Shown: positions 37,553 through 46,615, counted from the stretch's first letter. The stretch is DNA of 64,000 bases from Streptomyces cynarae (GCF_025642135.1 NZ_CP106793.1:2277001-2341000), one strand, 5' to 3'. Numbers and translations: made by a program. Notes: a model not told the origin generated them from the letters alone.

Positions 37553-38239
37553 ATGAAGGATCACGCGCGCGACCTGGCATCTGTACGGGATGCGACCGAG
37601 CGACTGCTCACCGCAGCCGCCAAACTGGACAACGCCGCTGTGGCCGAACCGTCACGGCTGCCCGGCTGGAGCCGCGGCCATGTCCTCGCCCACCTCGCCC
37701 GCAACGCAGACGCCCTCGTGAACGTGCTGCAGGGCCGTCCCATGTACGCCTCGGCCGAATTCCGGGACGCCGACATCGAACGGGACGCTCCACGGCCACT
37801 GGACGTCCAGCTCGCCGACCTGCGCGAGAGCGAGGCCCGCTTCCAGGAGGCGGGAGCCGCCCCCGCGGACTGGTCGCGCATGGTGGAGCTGCGCAACGGG
37901 GTCACCGACAAGGCGGCCCGGGTGCCGTTCAGGCGCTGGGCCGAGGTCGAACTGCACCACGTCGATCTCGGGATCGGGTACGAGTTCGAGGACCTGCCGG
38001 CGGAGTTCGTCGAGCGGGAGATCGACTTCCTCGCGGAGCGGTTCACCGGACACCCTGATGTGGCGCCGACGCGCGTCACCGACGGCACGCGCGCGTGGAG
38101 CACGGGCCGCGAGGCGGCCGAGCCCGAGGTGATCGTCCGGGGCTCCGCACCCGACCTGCTCGGCTGGCTCTCCGGCCGCCGCGACGGAGCCTCCCTCGCA
38201 GCCGAGGGAGGGCCACTGCCGACGCTTCCGCCGCTGTAG
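37553..38239 (+). CDS. maleylpyruvate isomerase family, mycothiol-dependent (DinB-like)
   Basis: A 228-residue protein with the mycothiol-dependent maleylpyruvate isomerase N-terminal fold. LPGWSRGHVLAHLARNADAL carries the first metal-binding His, and EVELHHVDLGIGYE supplies the remaining His/Asp. Proteins of this group use mycothiol, the actinobacterial thiol, to isomerise or detoxify small electrophiles. The substrate here is unknown. I start at ATG 37553; the open frame extends upstream but the extra 33 residues are not family-like. It is followed by a metallo-hydrolase gene, which may act in the same thiol pathway (inference). Confidence 0.88.
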   Translation: MKDHARDLASVRDATERLLTAAAKLDNAAVAEPSRLPGWSRGHVLAHLARNADALVNVLQGRPMYASAEFRDADIERDAPRPLDVQLADLRESEARFQEAGAAPADWSRMVELRNGVTDKAARVPFRRWAEVELHHVDLGIGYEFEDLPAEFVEREIDFLAERFTGHPDVAPTRVTDGTRAWSTGREAAEPEVIVRGSAPDLLGWLSGRRDGASLAAEGGPLPTLPPL

Positions 38240-38269
38240 GTCTCGGACGGCCGTCGGCACCCTCGCCGC

Positions 38270-38275
38270 TATAGG
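38270..38275 (+). promoter_or_regulatory. -10 element of the MBL-fold hydrolase gene, leaderless
   Basis: TATAGG ends 8 nt before ATG 38284, and no Shine-Dalgarno sequence precedes the ATG. This arrangement suggests a leaderless message. No clear -35 is visible. Confidence 0.4.
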
Positions 38276-38283
38276 CTGCGGGC

Positions 38284-38940
38284 ATGACGTACAGCGGAGA
38301 GGTGAAGGTCGGCGGCCCGGCGGATGTGCACGAGCTGAAGGACCTGATGATCACCAAGATCGCGGTCGGCCCGATGGACAACAACGCCTATCTGCTGCGC
38401 TGCCGCGCCACCGACGAGCAGCTGCTGATCGACGCGGCCAACGACGCCAGGACGCTCCTCGGCATGATCGGTGACGACGGCATCGCGTCCGTCGTCACCA
38501 CCCACCGGCACGCCGACCACTGGCAGGCGCTCGCCGAGGTCGTGGCGGCCACGGGTGCGCGCACCTACGCGGGCCGGGACGACGCCGGGGGCATTCCCGT
38601 GCCGACGGACGTCCTGGTCGACGACGGCGACACGATCCGGGTGGGGCGCGTGGAACTCACCGCGCGCCACCTGGTGGGCCACACTCCCGGCTCGATCGCC
38701 CTCGTCTACGACGACCCGCACGGCCACCCGCACGTGTTCACCGGGGACTGCCTCTTCCCGGGCGGTGTGGGCAACACGCACAAGGACCCGAAGGCCTTCG
38801 CCAGCCTGATCCACGATGTCGAGACGAAGATCTTCGACGTGCTGCCGGACGAGACCTGGGTGTACCCCGGGCACGGCAACGACACCACGCTGGGCGACGA
38901 GCGCCCGCACCTCCCGGAGTGGCACGCCCGCGGATGGTGA
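38284..38940 (+). CDS. MBL-fold metallo-hydrolase (glyoxalase II-like)
   Basis: A 218-residue zinc or iron hydrolase. The metal motif THRHADH (His74, His76, Asp78, His79), then GHTPGS, FTGDCLFPGG and YPGHG follow in the order of glyoxalase II / persulfide dioxygenase proteins. It likely splits a thioester or acts on a thiol adduct, perhaps of mycothiol given the neighbour. It has no signal peptide. The last seven codons (EWHARGW and stop) belong to the first unit of a short tandem repeat that continues past the gene. Confidence 0.9.
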   Translation: MTYSGEVKVGGPADVHELKDLMITKIAVGPMDNNAYLLRCRATDEQLLIDAANDARTLLGMIGDDGIASVVTTHRHADHWQALAEVVAATGARTYAGRDDAGGIPVPTDVLVDDGDTIRVGRVELTARHLVGHTPGSIALVYDDPHGHPHVFTGDCLFPGGVGNTHKDPKAFASLIHDVETKIFDVLPDETWVYPGHGNDTTLGDERPHLPEWHARGW

Positions 38941-39026
38941 ACTGCCGTGGCACGCAGGGATGGTGCACGGACATGGCACGCACGGATGGTGGACAGCCAT
39001 GGCACGCGCGCGGATGGTGAACCGCC
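38919..39026. repeat. four tandem 26-28 bp repeats spanning the MBL gene 3' end
   Basis: Four degenerate units of the form RTGGCACGC..CGGATGGTG.AC.GCC lie at 38919-38946, 38947-38972, 38973-38998 and 38999-39026. The first unit encodes the final residues of the MBL hydrolase and its stop codon; the others lie downstream. They look like duplications of the gene end. Confidence 0.85.
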
Positions 39027-39328
39027 CAGCTGGTGTGTGCCCGGCGTGACAGCCGGGCGCACGCGCCCCGTGTGAACCATTCGCACACGTTGGTCTCGTG
39101 CGCGCGCTCCCGGCGCGCCCAATGGTGCAGTCCACTGGAAGCAGCCCCGCACAGGATGACGGCTCCTGCGCGGCGATGGGCCGCCGGTCCCCCGATCCCC
39201 GCCCTCGACCGGCGGCCCCGGCCCGCGTTTCGCCCAGCGTTCACAGGAATGCAACACTCGTTCCCACCATGCGGACAGTTGCTGACCTGACCTCGACAAA
39301 CAGGGCGTCGCGCTGCCAATCTCCCGCC
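39027..39328. other. intergenic region upstream of the amino-acid transporter
   Basis: No gene is seen. The region holds a probable terminator hairpin, GTGTGCCCGGC (39035-39045) with GCCGGGCGCAC (39052-39062), which would end the MBL transcript. It also holds a 12-bp hairpin (39178-39218) and, near the ABC gene, an ATG at 39269 in frame with the binding protein. Confidence 0.5.
39178..39218 (+). promoter_or_regulatory. leader hairpin before the amino-acid ABC operon
   Basis: GGGCCGCCGGTC (39178-39189) pairs perfectly with GACCGGCGGCCC (39207-39218) around a 17-nt C-rich loop. It lies about 110 bp before the binding-protein gene. It may be an upstream terminator or a leader structure. Confidence 0.35.
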
Positions 39329-40213
39329 ATGCACCTCGCCCAACGCGCCCTGCGCCGCGCCGCGTCCGGCGCCACCGTCGCCCTGCTCGCCCTCGCCGTG
39401 GGCTGCGCCCCGCAGCCGGAGGAGAACGCCTCCCCCAAGGCTTCCGGGACGGGCGCCCAGACGTGCGCGAAGGGCAAGTTGGCCACCAAGACGTCCGGAA
39501 AGCTGACGATCGCGACCGACGAGCCCGCCTACGAGCCCTGGTTCAAGGACGACAAGCCGGCCGACGGCAAGGGCTTCGAGTCGGCCGTCGCCTACGCCGT
39601 GGCGCAGCAGCTCGGCTACGGCCAGAGCGCTGTCGTATGGCAGACCGTCCCCTTCAACAAGGCCTTCGCGCCTGGGGAGAAGACCTTCGACTTCGACATC
39701 AACCAAGTGTCGATCAGTGCCGAGCGCAGGAAGGCCGTGGACTTCTCCCCCGGCTACTACGACGTCCGCCAGGCCGTCATCGCCCTGAAGGGTTCCAAGG
39801 CCGCGAAGGCGAAGAGCATCGCGGACCTGAAGGACGTCAAGCTGGGTGCGCAGGTCGGCACGACGAGCCTCGACTACATCACCAACGTGGTGAAGCCGAA
39901 GCAGCAGCCGGCCGCGTACGCCAAGAACGACCAGGCGAAGTCGGCCCTGAAGAACGGTCAGGTGGACGCCATCGTCACCGACCTGCCCACCGCCTTCTAC
40001 ATCACCGCGGCCGAGGTGACCGACGCGAAGATCGTCGGCCAGTTCGAGAACCAGGGCGGGACGCCCGAGCAGTTCGGGCTCGTCCTCGACAAGGGCAGCG
40101 CGCTCACCCCGTGCGTGACCTCCGCCGTGGACGCCCTGCGCAAGGACGGCACCCTGGCCAAGCTGGAGAAGCAGTGGCTGTCCGACGCCGTCGACGCTCC
40201 GGTGCTCAAGTGA
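39329..40213 (+). CDS. polar amino-acid ABC transporter substrate-binding lipoprotein
   Basis: A family 3 solute-binding protein, 294 residues from ATG 39329. The lipobox LAVGC puts the lipidated Cys at residue 26. The body has the ligand pattern TIATDEPAYEPW, GFESAVAYAVAQQLG, FDFDINQVSISAERRKAVDFS and KLGAQVGTTS, as in glutamine/glutamate/lysine receptors. No clear ribosome site precedes the start; ATG 39269 is an in-frame alternative that would lengthen the n-region. The stop overlaps the permease start (GTGA). Confidence 0.9.
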   Translation: MHLAQRALRRAASGATVALLALAVGCAPQPEENASPKASGTGAQTCAKGKLATKTSGKLTIATDEPAYEPWFKDDKPADGKGFESAVAYAVAQQLGYGQSAVVWQTVPFNKAFAPGEKTFDFDINQVSISAERRKAVDFSPGYYDVRQAVIALKGSKAAKAKSIADLKDVKLGAQVGTTSLDYITNVVKPKQQPAAYAKNDQAKSALKNGQVDAIVTDLPTAFYITAAEVTDAKIVGQFENQGGTPEQFGLVLDKGSALTPCVTSAVDALRKDGTLAKLEKQWLSDAVDAPVLK

Positions 40214-41139
40214 CCGTCATCGGGGAGGAGTCGGCAGGGGACTCCGGCGAAGCCGGTATGCCGGGCACGGGCGTTGTGCCAGGCGGGGACGACGCGTACG
40301 TCCCCTCACAGCGGCGCATCGAGCGCGAGCGCCACAAGCGCGCACGCGCCCGGCGCGCCACCGCGATCGCGGCACTGTCGACGCTCGTCACCGCGGCCGT
40401 CGTCTACCTGATCGTCGTCGACGCGCCCGGCTGGCCGCGCACCAAGGAGACGTTCTTCAACGCGCACTACGCGCGCGAGGCGCTCCCGAAGGTGCTCGAC
40501 GGGTTGTGGCTCAACGTGCGTCTGCTGCTGGTGTGCGGCGTCGCGGTCCTCGTCCTCGGCATGCTGATCGCCGTCGCCCGCACCCTGCGCGGGCCGGTGT
40601 TCTTCCCGCTGCGCGTCCTGGCCGCCGCCTACACGGACTTCTTCCGCGGACTGCCCCTGATCATCAACCTGATGATCGTGGTCCTGGGCGTACCCGCGCT
40701 GCGGTTGCAGGGCGTGACCGTCGACCCGGTGCTGCTCGGCGGGACGGCGCTCACGCTCACGTACTCGGCGTACGTGGCCGAGGTGTTCCGGGCCGGCATC
40801 GAGTCCGTCCACCCCTCGCAGCGCGCCGCGGCCCGCTCCCTCGGCCTGACGAACCGCCAGGCGCTGCGCCATGTGGTGCTCCCTCAGGCAGTACGCCGCC
40901 AGGTGCCGCCCCTGCTCAACGATCTGGTGTCGCTCCAGAAGGACACCGGGCTGGTCTCGATCGGCGGTGCGGTGGACGCCGTCCGGGCCTCCGACATCAT
41001 CGTGGGCCGGAGTCTCAACTACACGCCGTACATCGTCGCGGGGCTTGTCTTCGTGGCGCTGACCATCCCGATGACCCGCTTCACGGACTGGGTGACCGCC
41101 CGGGTGGACCGGCAGCGGGCGCAGGGAGGGAACCTGTGA
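40210..41139 (+). CDS. amino-acid ABC transporter permease
   Basis: A His/Glu/Gln-type membrane permease, 309 residues, GTG start at 40210. A 50-residue charged cytoplasmic N-terminus (RRIERERHKRARARR) precedes about five membrane segments. The family loop ARSLGLTNRQALRHVVLPQA couples to the ATPase. Overlapping stop/start codons on both sides show a tight operon with binding protein and ATPase. A single permease gene suggests a homodimer. Confidence 0.93.
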   Translation: MTVIGEESAGDSGEAGMPGTGVVPGGDDAYVPSQRRIERERHKRARARRATAIAALSTLVTAAVVYLIVVDAPGWPRTKETFFNAHYAREALPKVLDGLWLNVRLLLVCGVAVLVLGMLIAVARTLRGPVFFPLRVLAAAYTDFFRGLPLIINLMIVVLGVPALRLQGVTVDPVLLGGTALTLTYSAYVAEVFRAGIESVHPSQRAAARSLGLTNRQALRHVVLPQAVRRQVPPLLNDLVSLQKDTGLVSIGGAVDAVRASDIIVGRSLNYTPYIVAGLVFVALTIPMTRFTDWVTARVDRQRAQGGNL

Positions 41140-41930
41140 GCGACATCCTCGAGAAGTCCCATGCCGCAGCCGGTGCGCCGGGCGGCGGCCCCGTGCTGCG
41201 CATGGAGTCCGTCCGCAAGACCTTCGGCGCTTCGGTGGTTCTGCGGAACGTCGATCTGGAGGTCGCCCCGCACACGGTGACGGCCCTCATCGGCGCCTCC
41301 GGCTCGGGCAAGTCGACGCTGCTGCGCTGCGCGAACCTCCTGGAGGAGATCGACGACGGCGCCATCTGGCTCGACGGCGAGGAGATCACCGACCCGCGTG
41401 TCGACCAGGACGCCGTACGGCGCCGGATCGGCGTCGTCTTCCAGGCGTACAACCTCTTTCCGCACCTGACCGTCCTGGAGAACATCACGCTCGCCCCGCG
41501 CCGGGTGCACGGCGTCGCGCGGGCGGCGGCCGAGGAGCACGCCCGCGAGTTGCTGGAGCGGCTCGGACTCGCCGCCAAGGCGACCGAGTACCCGGACCGG
41601 CTGAGCGGCGGCCAGCAGCAGCGCGTCGCGATCGTGCGGGCGCTGGCCGTACGCCCCCGGTTGCTGCTTCTGGACGAGATCACCGCGGCCCTCGACCCGG
41701 AGCTCGTGGGCGAGGTCCTCAGTGTCGTCCGGGACCTGAAGGACGACGGCATGACCATGGTGCTCGCCACCCACGAGATGGGCTTCGCCCGCGAGGTCGC
41801 GGACCAGGTCTGCTTCCTGGAGGGCGGCGTGGTCCTGGAGCGCGGTACGGCCGAGCAGGTCTTCGGCGATCCGCAGCAGGAGCGCACACGGCGCTTCCTG
41901 CACCGGATCGTGGAGGCGGGGCGGCTCTGA
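41136..41930 (+). CDS. amino-acid ABC transporter ATP-binding protein
   Basis: A 264-residue ATPase of the HisP/GlnQ group with Walker A GASGSGKS, signature LSGGQQQR, Walker B LLLLDEIT and the group-typical AALDPELVGEVL. GTG 41136 follows GGGAGGG and overlaps the permease stop. It completes the importer encoded from 39329. Confidence 0.95.
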   Translation: MSDILEKSHAAAGAPGGGPVLRMESVRKTFGASVVLRNVDLEVAPHTVTALIGASGSGKSTLLRCANLLEEIDDGAIWLDGEEITDPRVDQDAVRRRIGVVFQAYNLFPHLTVLENITLAPRRVHGVARAAAEEHARELLERLGLAAKATEYPDRLSGGQQQRVAIVRALAVRPRLLLLDEITAALDPELVGEVLSVVRDLKDDGMTMVLATHEMGFAREVADQVCFLEGGVVLERGTAEQVFGDPQQERTRRFLHRIVEAGRL

Positions 41931-41951
41931 GGCAGGGTCACTCCCCCGAGG

Positions 41952-42425
41952 TCACACCTCCGTCCGCCCCGCCCCCGCGAGCGTCGCGACCCGCTCCACC
42001 GCGAACGCGTACCCCTGCACCCCGCACCCGGCGATGACCCCGTCGGCCCTCAGGGAGACGTAGGAGTGGTGCCGGAACTGCTCACGCTGGTGGATGTTGG
42101 AGATGTGGACCTCCACCACCGGCAGTCCGTCACAGGTGTTGAGGGCATCGAGGATCGCGACGGAGGTGTGCGAGTAGGCGGCCGGGTTGATCACGATCCC
42201 GGCGTGGTTCAGGCGCGCCTCGTGGATCCACTCCACCAACTCGCCCTCGTGGTTGGACTGCCGGAAGTCCACCGTGCCGCCGTAGGCGGCCGCCGCCTTC
42301 ACGCACAGCGCCTCGACGTCCGCGAGCGTGTCGGAGCCGTAGATCTCCGGCTGGCGTTGCCCGAGAAGGTTCAGATTGGGGCCGTTGAGGATCATGATCG
42401 GGGCGTCGGCGAGAGTGCGGGGCAC
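41952..42425 (-). CDS. aroQ: 3-dehydroquinate dehydratase, type II
   Basis: It converts 3-dehydroquinate to 3-dehydroshikimate (shikimate pathway, or quinate breakdown). 157 residues with [20 protein letters not shown] (catalytic Tyr), the [13 protein letters not shown] motif and [17 protein letters not shown] (catalytic His). GTG 42425 follows GGAGG; the nearby ATG is out of frame. No other shikimate gene is adjacent. The next gene upstream is a divergent MHS-type transporter, so a catabolic link to quinate/shikimate uptake is possible. Confidence 0.96.
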   Translation of the reverse strand: MPRTLADAPIMILNGPNLNLLGQRQPEIYGSDTLADVEALCVKAAAAYGGTVDFRQSNHEGELVEWIHEARLNHAGIVINPAAYSHTSVAILDALNTCDGLPVVEVHISNIHQREQFRHHSYVSLRADGVIAGCGVQGYAFAVERVATLAGAGRTEV

Positions 42426-42683
42426 ATTTCCTCCGGTCCGTTTCAGGTCTTCCGGTCCTTCGCGGACCGCTGATCAGCCCCCGGTCTATCACGATGCGCC
42501 GAGCGCGTGACCCGGCCGGTGCGGGCTGGGCCAGGTGCCATGCGCGCGGAGGGATCCCGCGTGGAGCATCACCGCACCCACTGACCGCGCCGTTCGCTCG
42601 GGCGCACGCCCGACCCATCGGTCGCGGCACCGAGCCCCCGTGCGCCCCCGTAGCAAGGAGTTACGTCGGGTAGTTGATCCGGC

Positions 42684-43994
42684 ATGTACGATGCACGTTC
42701 AGTAACGGCTCCTTCCATGCTCCGGCTCGCGGCCGCCTCGCTCGCCGGAACCGCCGTCGAGTTCTACGACTTCTTCGTCTACGGGACCGCGGCCGCCCTG
42801 GTCCTTGGCCCCCTGTTCTTCCCGACGTTCTCCCCGGTGGCGGGCACACTGGCGGCGTTCGGCACCTTCGGGGTCGGCTTCGTGGCGCGACCGCTCGGCT
42901 CGGTGCTGTTCGGGCACATCGGCGACCGGCGCGGGAGACGGCCGGTTCTCATCGCCTCCCTGGTGCTGACCGGCACGGCGACGGTGGCGGTCGGCTGCCT
43001 TCCGACGTACGAGGCGATCGGTACGGCCGCACCCGTGCTCCTTCTGGTCCTGCGCTTTCTGCAAGGTCTGGGGCTCGGCGGAGAGTGGGGCGGTGCCGTG
43101 CTGCTGACCGTTGAGCACGCTCCCGCCGGGCGTCGCGTGTTGTGGTCCAGCTTTCCGCAGATCGGCCCGTCGCTGGGTTTCTTGCTGGCCAATGGCGTGA
43201 TGCTGGGGCTGTCGGCGACGCTGTCGGACGCGCAGTTCGCCTCCTGGGGGTGGCGGATTCCCTTCTGGGCGGCTGGGGTGCTCGCGACGACAGGCCTGTG
43301 GCTGCGCAGTTCGCTCGCCGAGAGCCCTCTCTTCCTGGACATCGACGACCACGCGCGCGTGCCGCTCGTCGAGGTCGTGCGCCGCCACTGGCGGCTCGTC
43401 CTGCTGACGGCCGGCGCACTCGCGATCGGGTACGCGGTCTTCTACACCACGACGACGTGGTCCCTGGCGTACGCCACAGAGCGGCTCGGCGTGAGCCGTA
43501 CGGTCATGCTGGCCTGTGTCATGGCCACCGTCGCGGTGCAGGGGGTCCTGACCCCCCTGTTCGCCCTCGTGGGTGACCGCTACGGGCGGCGTCCGCTGTG
43601 TCTGACGGGCTGTGCCTGCACCGCGCTGTGGATGTTCCCCATGGTGGCGTTGCTCGCCACGGGCGAGCCCCTGCTGATGTCCGTGGGGTTTCTGGGCGCG
43701 GGGCTCGCCCTCATCACGATGTTCGCCGTGATCGCCGCGTATCTGCCGGAGCTGTTCGAACCCCGGGTGCGCTGCACGGGTGCGGCCGTGGGCTACAACC
43801 TGGGCGGCGTGCTCGGCGGCGCCCTCACCCCGATCGTGGCCACCACACTGGCCGAGCGCGGGGGCCGGGTGCCCTGGGGTGTCGGCGCCTACCTGACGGC
43901 GGTGGCCCTGCTCAGCCTCGGGTGCTTCGCACTGCTGCCGGAGACCCGCCCGGTACAAGTGCAGGTGCCGGTGTCGGAGCCGACTCCCGGATGA
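42684..43994 (+). CDS. MFS transporter, metabolite:H+ symporter (MHS) type
   Basis: A 436-residue transporter with 12 membrane segments. LAGTAVEFYDFFVYGTAAALV, GHIGDRRGRRPVL and LQGLGLGGEWGGAVL are signatures of the MHS family (shikimate, proline/betaine, alpha-ketoglutarate transporters). It is divergent from aroQ (258-bp gap), which hints at shikimate or quinate as substrate, an inference only. The ATG at 42684 lacks a well-placed ribosome site (AAGGAG is 24 nt away), so the true start may be one of the codons just downstream. Confidence 0.9.
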   Translation: MYDARSVTAPSMLRLAAASLAGTAVEFYDFFVYGTAAALVLGPLFFPTFSPVAGTLAAFGTFGVGFVARPLGSVLFGHIGDRRGRRPVLIASLVLTGTATVAVGCLPTYEAIGTAAPVLLLVLRFLQGLGLGGEWGGAVLLTVEHAPAGRRVLWSSFPQIGPSLGFLLANGVMLGLSATLSDAQFASWGWRIPFWAAGVLATTGLWLRSSLAESPLFLDIDDHARVPLVEVVRRHWRLVLLTAGALAIGYAVFYTTTTWSLAYATERLGVSRTVMLACVMATVAVQGVLTPLFALVGDRYGRRPLCLTGCACTALWMFPMVALLATGEPLLMSVGFLGAGLALITMFAVIAAYLPELFEPRVRCTGAAVGYNLGGVLGGALTPIVATTLAERGGRVPWGVGAYLTAVALLSLGCFALLPETRPVQVQVPVSEPTPG

Positions 43995-44033
43995 GGCGCT
44001 GCGGCCCGACGATCGTCGCCTGTCGTGCCCCGG

Positions 44034-45134
44034 CTACGGATTGACCGCCAGTTCCAGGTACGCCGCGAACACCACCAGATGAACACCGCCCTGAAGCGGC
44101 GTGGCTCGCCCGGGAACCACCGTCAGAGAGCTCACGACCACGGTCAACGCCAGCAGCACCATGTGCACCGGGCCGAGACCCAGGACGAGCGGTCCGGGGA
44201 GCCATACGCTCGCCAGGGCGACCGCGGGGATGGTCAGGCCGATGCTGGCCAGCGCGGACCCGAGAGCGAGGTTGAGGCTGGTCTGCACCCGGTCGCGGCG
44301 CGCCGACCGCAGCGCGGCGATGGTCTCGGGCAGCAGCACGAGCAGCGCGATGACGACCCCGACGACGGCCTGCGGCATCCCGGCCGCCGCCACCCCGGAT
44401 TCGATCGTGGGAGACACCCCCTTGGCGAGCCCGACTACCCCGACGAGGGCGAGGCCGAGCAGGCCCAGGCTGACGGCGGCGGTACGCGCGGACGGCGCTT
44501 CAGCGTGGTCGTCCGCGTGGATCACCTCTCCCTGCCGGGTGATGGGGAGGAAGTAGTCGCGGTGGCGCACGGTCTGGGTCGCCACGAACAGGCCGTACAA
44601 CACCAGTGAGGAGAGCGCGGCGAAGGTGAGCTGGGGCGAGGAGAACTCCGGGCCGGGCTTGCTGGTGGTGAACGTCGGCAGGACCAGGCTGAGGGTGGCG
44701 AGCGTCGCGACGGTGGCCAGGGCCGCGCCGGTGCCCTCGGGGTTGAAGACCGCGATTCCGTGGCGCAGTGAGGCGACGAGCAGGCACAGTCCGACGACGC
44801 CGTTGCAAGTGATCATTACGGCCGCGAAGACGGTGTCCCGGGCCAGGCTCGCGCTCTTGGCTCCGCCGTCCGCCATCAGGGCGACGATGAGCCCCACCTC
44901 GATGATCGTGACGGCGACGGCGAGAACGAGCGAGCCGAAAGGCTCACCGACCCGGTGCGCGACCACTTCGGCATGGTGGACCGCGGCCAGCACGGACGCG
45001 GCGAGCACGAACGTGATCACCGCGACGACCGCGCCGGGCACGGCACGGCCCCAGGTGAGGGCCAGCAGGACCACGGCGGCCACCGGCACGACGGCCGTCC
45101 ACCGCGCCGCGACCGACCGAAGCCCCACGATCAT
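44034..45134 (-). CDS. CaCA-family Ca2+/H+ antiporter (ChaA-like)
   Basis: A cation antiporter of 366 residues with about 11 membrane segments. The two alpha repeats are visible: GEPFGSLVLAVAVTIIEVGLI with the acidic transport residue, and LLPETIAALRSARRDRVQTSLNLALGSALAS. Such proteins expel Ca2+, or Na+/K+, in exchange for protons. ATG 45134 is chosen because the upstream part of the frame is low-complexity; no strong ribosome site is seen. It lies next to terC and the terD genes, which encode Ca2+-binding proteins. Confidence 0.9.
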   Translation of the reverse strand: MIVGLRSVAARWTAVVPVAAVVLLALTWGRAVPGAVVAVITFVLAASVLAAVHHAEVVAHRVGEPFGSLVLAVAVTIIEVGLIVALMADGGAKSASLARDTVFAAVMITCNGVVGLCLLVASLRHGIAVFNPEGTGAALATVATLATLSLVLPTFTTSKPGPEFSSPQLTFAALSSLVLYGLFVATQTVRHRDYFLPITRQGEVIHADDHAEAPSARTAAVSLGLLGLALVGVVGLAKGVSPTIESGVAAAGMPQAVVGVVIALLVLLPETIAALRSARRDRVQTSLNLALGSALASIGLTIPAVALASVWLPGPLVLGLGPVHMVLLALTVVVSSLTVVPGRATPLQGGVHLVVFAAYLELAVNP

Positions 45135-45293
45135 GCGGCGATCGTCGCAGACACGCCCGGAGCCCGCATTCCGGCTCCTGCCCACCGTGTCCCGATGGTG
45201 GCCGGGGCCTGTATGAACGTCACCGAGTCGGTCATGGCACCTCCAGGGTGCGTCCCCGCGCCGTGAACGCTCCTCACCTCGCACTGTCTCCGG

Positions 45294-45324
45294 AGGGGTG
45301 CCCGGCAAGGTGCTGGGCACCCCT
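45294..45324 (-). terminator. terminator of terC
   Basis: AGGGGTGCCC (45294-45303) pairs perfectly with GGGCACCCCT (45315-45324), 25 bp past the TerC stop codon. Confidence 0.75.
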
Positions 45325-45348
45325 GTGAGCCGTATCGGCCGGGACGCG

Positions 45349-46353
45349 TCAGGCTTCGACGCTGTCCTCGGCAGCGCTCTGTGTGGCCTTGTGCGTGGCG
45401 TCAGCCGCCGCCTCCTGTTTCCGGGAGGCCATCAGGCTGGTGATCGTCGTGACGATCAGGACGGCACAGATCACGCCGAGGGAGACCGGGATGGAGATCT
45501 CGGGGACGTGGATCCCGGACTCGTGGAGCGCGTGCAGCACCAGCTTGACGCCGATGAAGCCCAGGATGATCGACAGGCCGTAGGACAGGTGGACCAGCTT
45601 CCTGAGCAGGCCGCCGATGAGGAAGTACAGCTGCCTCAGACCCATCAGCGCGAACGCGTTGGCCGTGAAGACGATGTACGGGTCCTGCGTCAGGCCGAAG
45701 ATCGCCGGGATGGAGTCGAGGGCGAACAGCACGTCGGTGGTGCCGATCGCGAGCATCACGACCAGCATCGGCGTCATGACCCGCTTGCCGTTCTGCCGTA
45801 TCCACAGCTTGGTGCCGTGGTAACGGTCGGCAACGCCGAAGCGGCGCTCGGCGGCCTTCAGCAGCTTGTTCTCCTCGTACTCCTCGTCCTCCTCATCGGC
45901 CCTCGCCTCCTGTATCAGCTTCCAGGCGGTCCAGATCAGGAACGCGCCGAACAGGTAGAAGACCCAGGAGAAGGACGCGATGATCGCGGCGCCCGCGGCG
46001 ATGAAGACCGCCCGCAGGACCAGGGCTATGAGCACCCCGACGAGTAGCACGCGCTGCTGGTACTGCGACGGCACCGCGAACTTCGCCATGATCAGGACGA
46101 AGACGAAGAGGTTGTCGACGCTCAGCGACTTCTCGGTGATGAAGCCGGCGAAGAACTCCCCGGCGGGCTGGCCGCCGCCGAAGACGAGCAGGCCCATGCC
46201 GAACAGGCCGGCGAGGGCGATCCAGACGACCGTCCAGATCCCGGCTTCCTTGATCGATACGTCGTGCGGCTTGCGGCCGATGAAGAAGTCGACCGCGATC
46301 AGGGCGGCAAGGCCCACGATGGTCAGGACCCACAGGGTCATCGAAACATCCAC
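45349..46353 (-). CDS. TerC family integral membrane protein
   Basis: A 334-residue membrane protein with about eight helices. SVDNLFVFVLIM and LFALDSIPAIFG, with conserved acidic residues in the membrane, mark TerC. Family members are tied to tellurite resistance and, in recent work, to manganese or calcium export. The start is GTG 46353 behind GGAGG; ATG 46341 is an alternative. It lies downstream of the TerD-domain genes on the same strand, 287 bp away, so it may have its own promoter. Confidence 0.94.
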   Translation of the reverse strand: MDVSMTLWVLTIVGLAALIAVDFFIGRKPHDVSIKEAGIWTVVWIALAGLFGMGLLVFGGGQPAGEFFAGFITEKSLSVDNLFVFVLIMAKFAVPSQYQQRVLLVGVLIALVLRAVFIAAGAAIIASFSWVFYLFGAFLIWTAWKLIQEARADEEDEEYEENKLLKAAERRFGVADRYHGTKLWIRQNGKRVMTPMLVVMLAIGTTDVLFALDSIPAIFGLTQDPYIVFTANAFALMGLRQLYFLIGGLLRKLVHLSYGLSIILGFIGVKLVLHALHESGIHVPEISIPVSLGVICAVLIVTTITSLMASRKQEAAADATHKATQSAAEDSVEA

Positions 46354-46559
46354 TGCGCCTCCGGCAGTACGTACGTCACGGCAAATGTCGGCGTCGTCGC
46401 CACCGGAGGTCTCTTCCACCCACCGTCGCGAGGCGCGTGATGCGCCCGGTGCCGTGGGCCGACGCCCCGGGATCTGGCCTGATCCGTACTGACGGGCGCG
46501 CCGCAACAGATAGGGAGTACTCCCCTCCGTGCCAGCAACAGTACCCGAATTACCAAGGA

Positions 46560-46615
46560 AAGGTAAAGGAATTGGCAAAAGAAAGGTCAAAGCGCCTGGT
46601 CAAGTACCTGTCCGT
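46560..46615 (-). promoter_or_regulatory. candidate terC promoter (AT-rich segment)
   Basis: An unusually A/T-rich stretch lies in the 287-bp gap 46354-46640. On the minus strand it contains TTGACC twice (46590-46595 and 46605-46610 region), followed about 19 nt later by TACCTT. This could be the terC promoter. No gene is seen in the gap. Confidence 0.35.

Noticed and set aside
38919..39026. CRISPR array
   Set aside because: The units are contiguous and degenerate, with no spacers of regular length and no cas genes.
42426..42683. Riboswitch or small RNA in the aroQ/MHS gap
   Set aside because: I found no conserved riboswitch core or strong hairpin; nothing supports a call.
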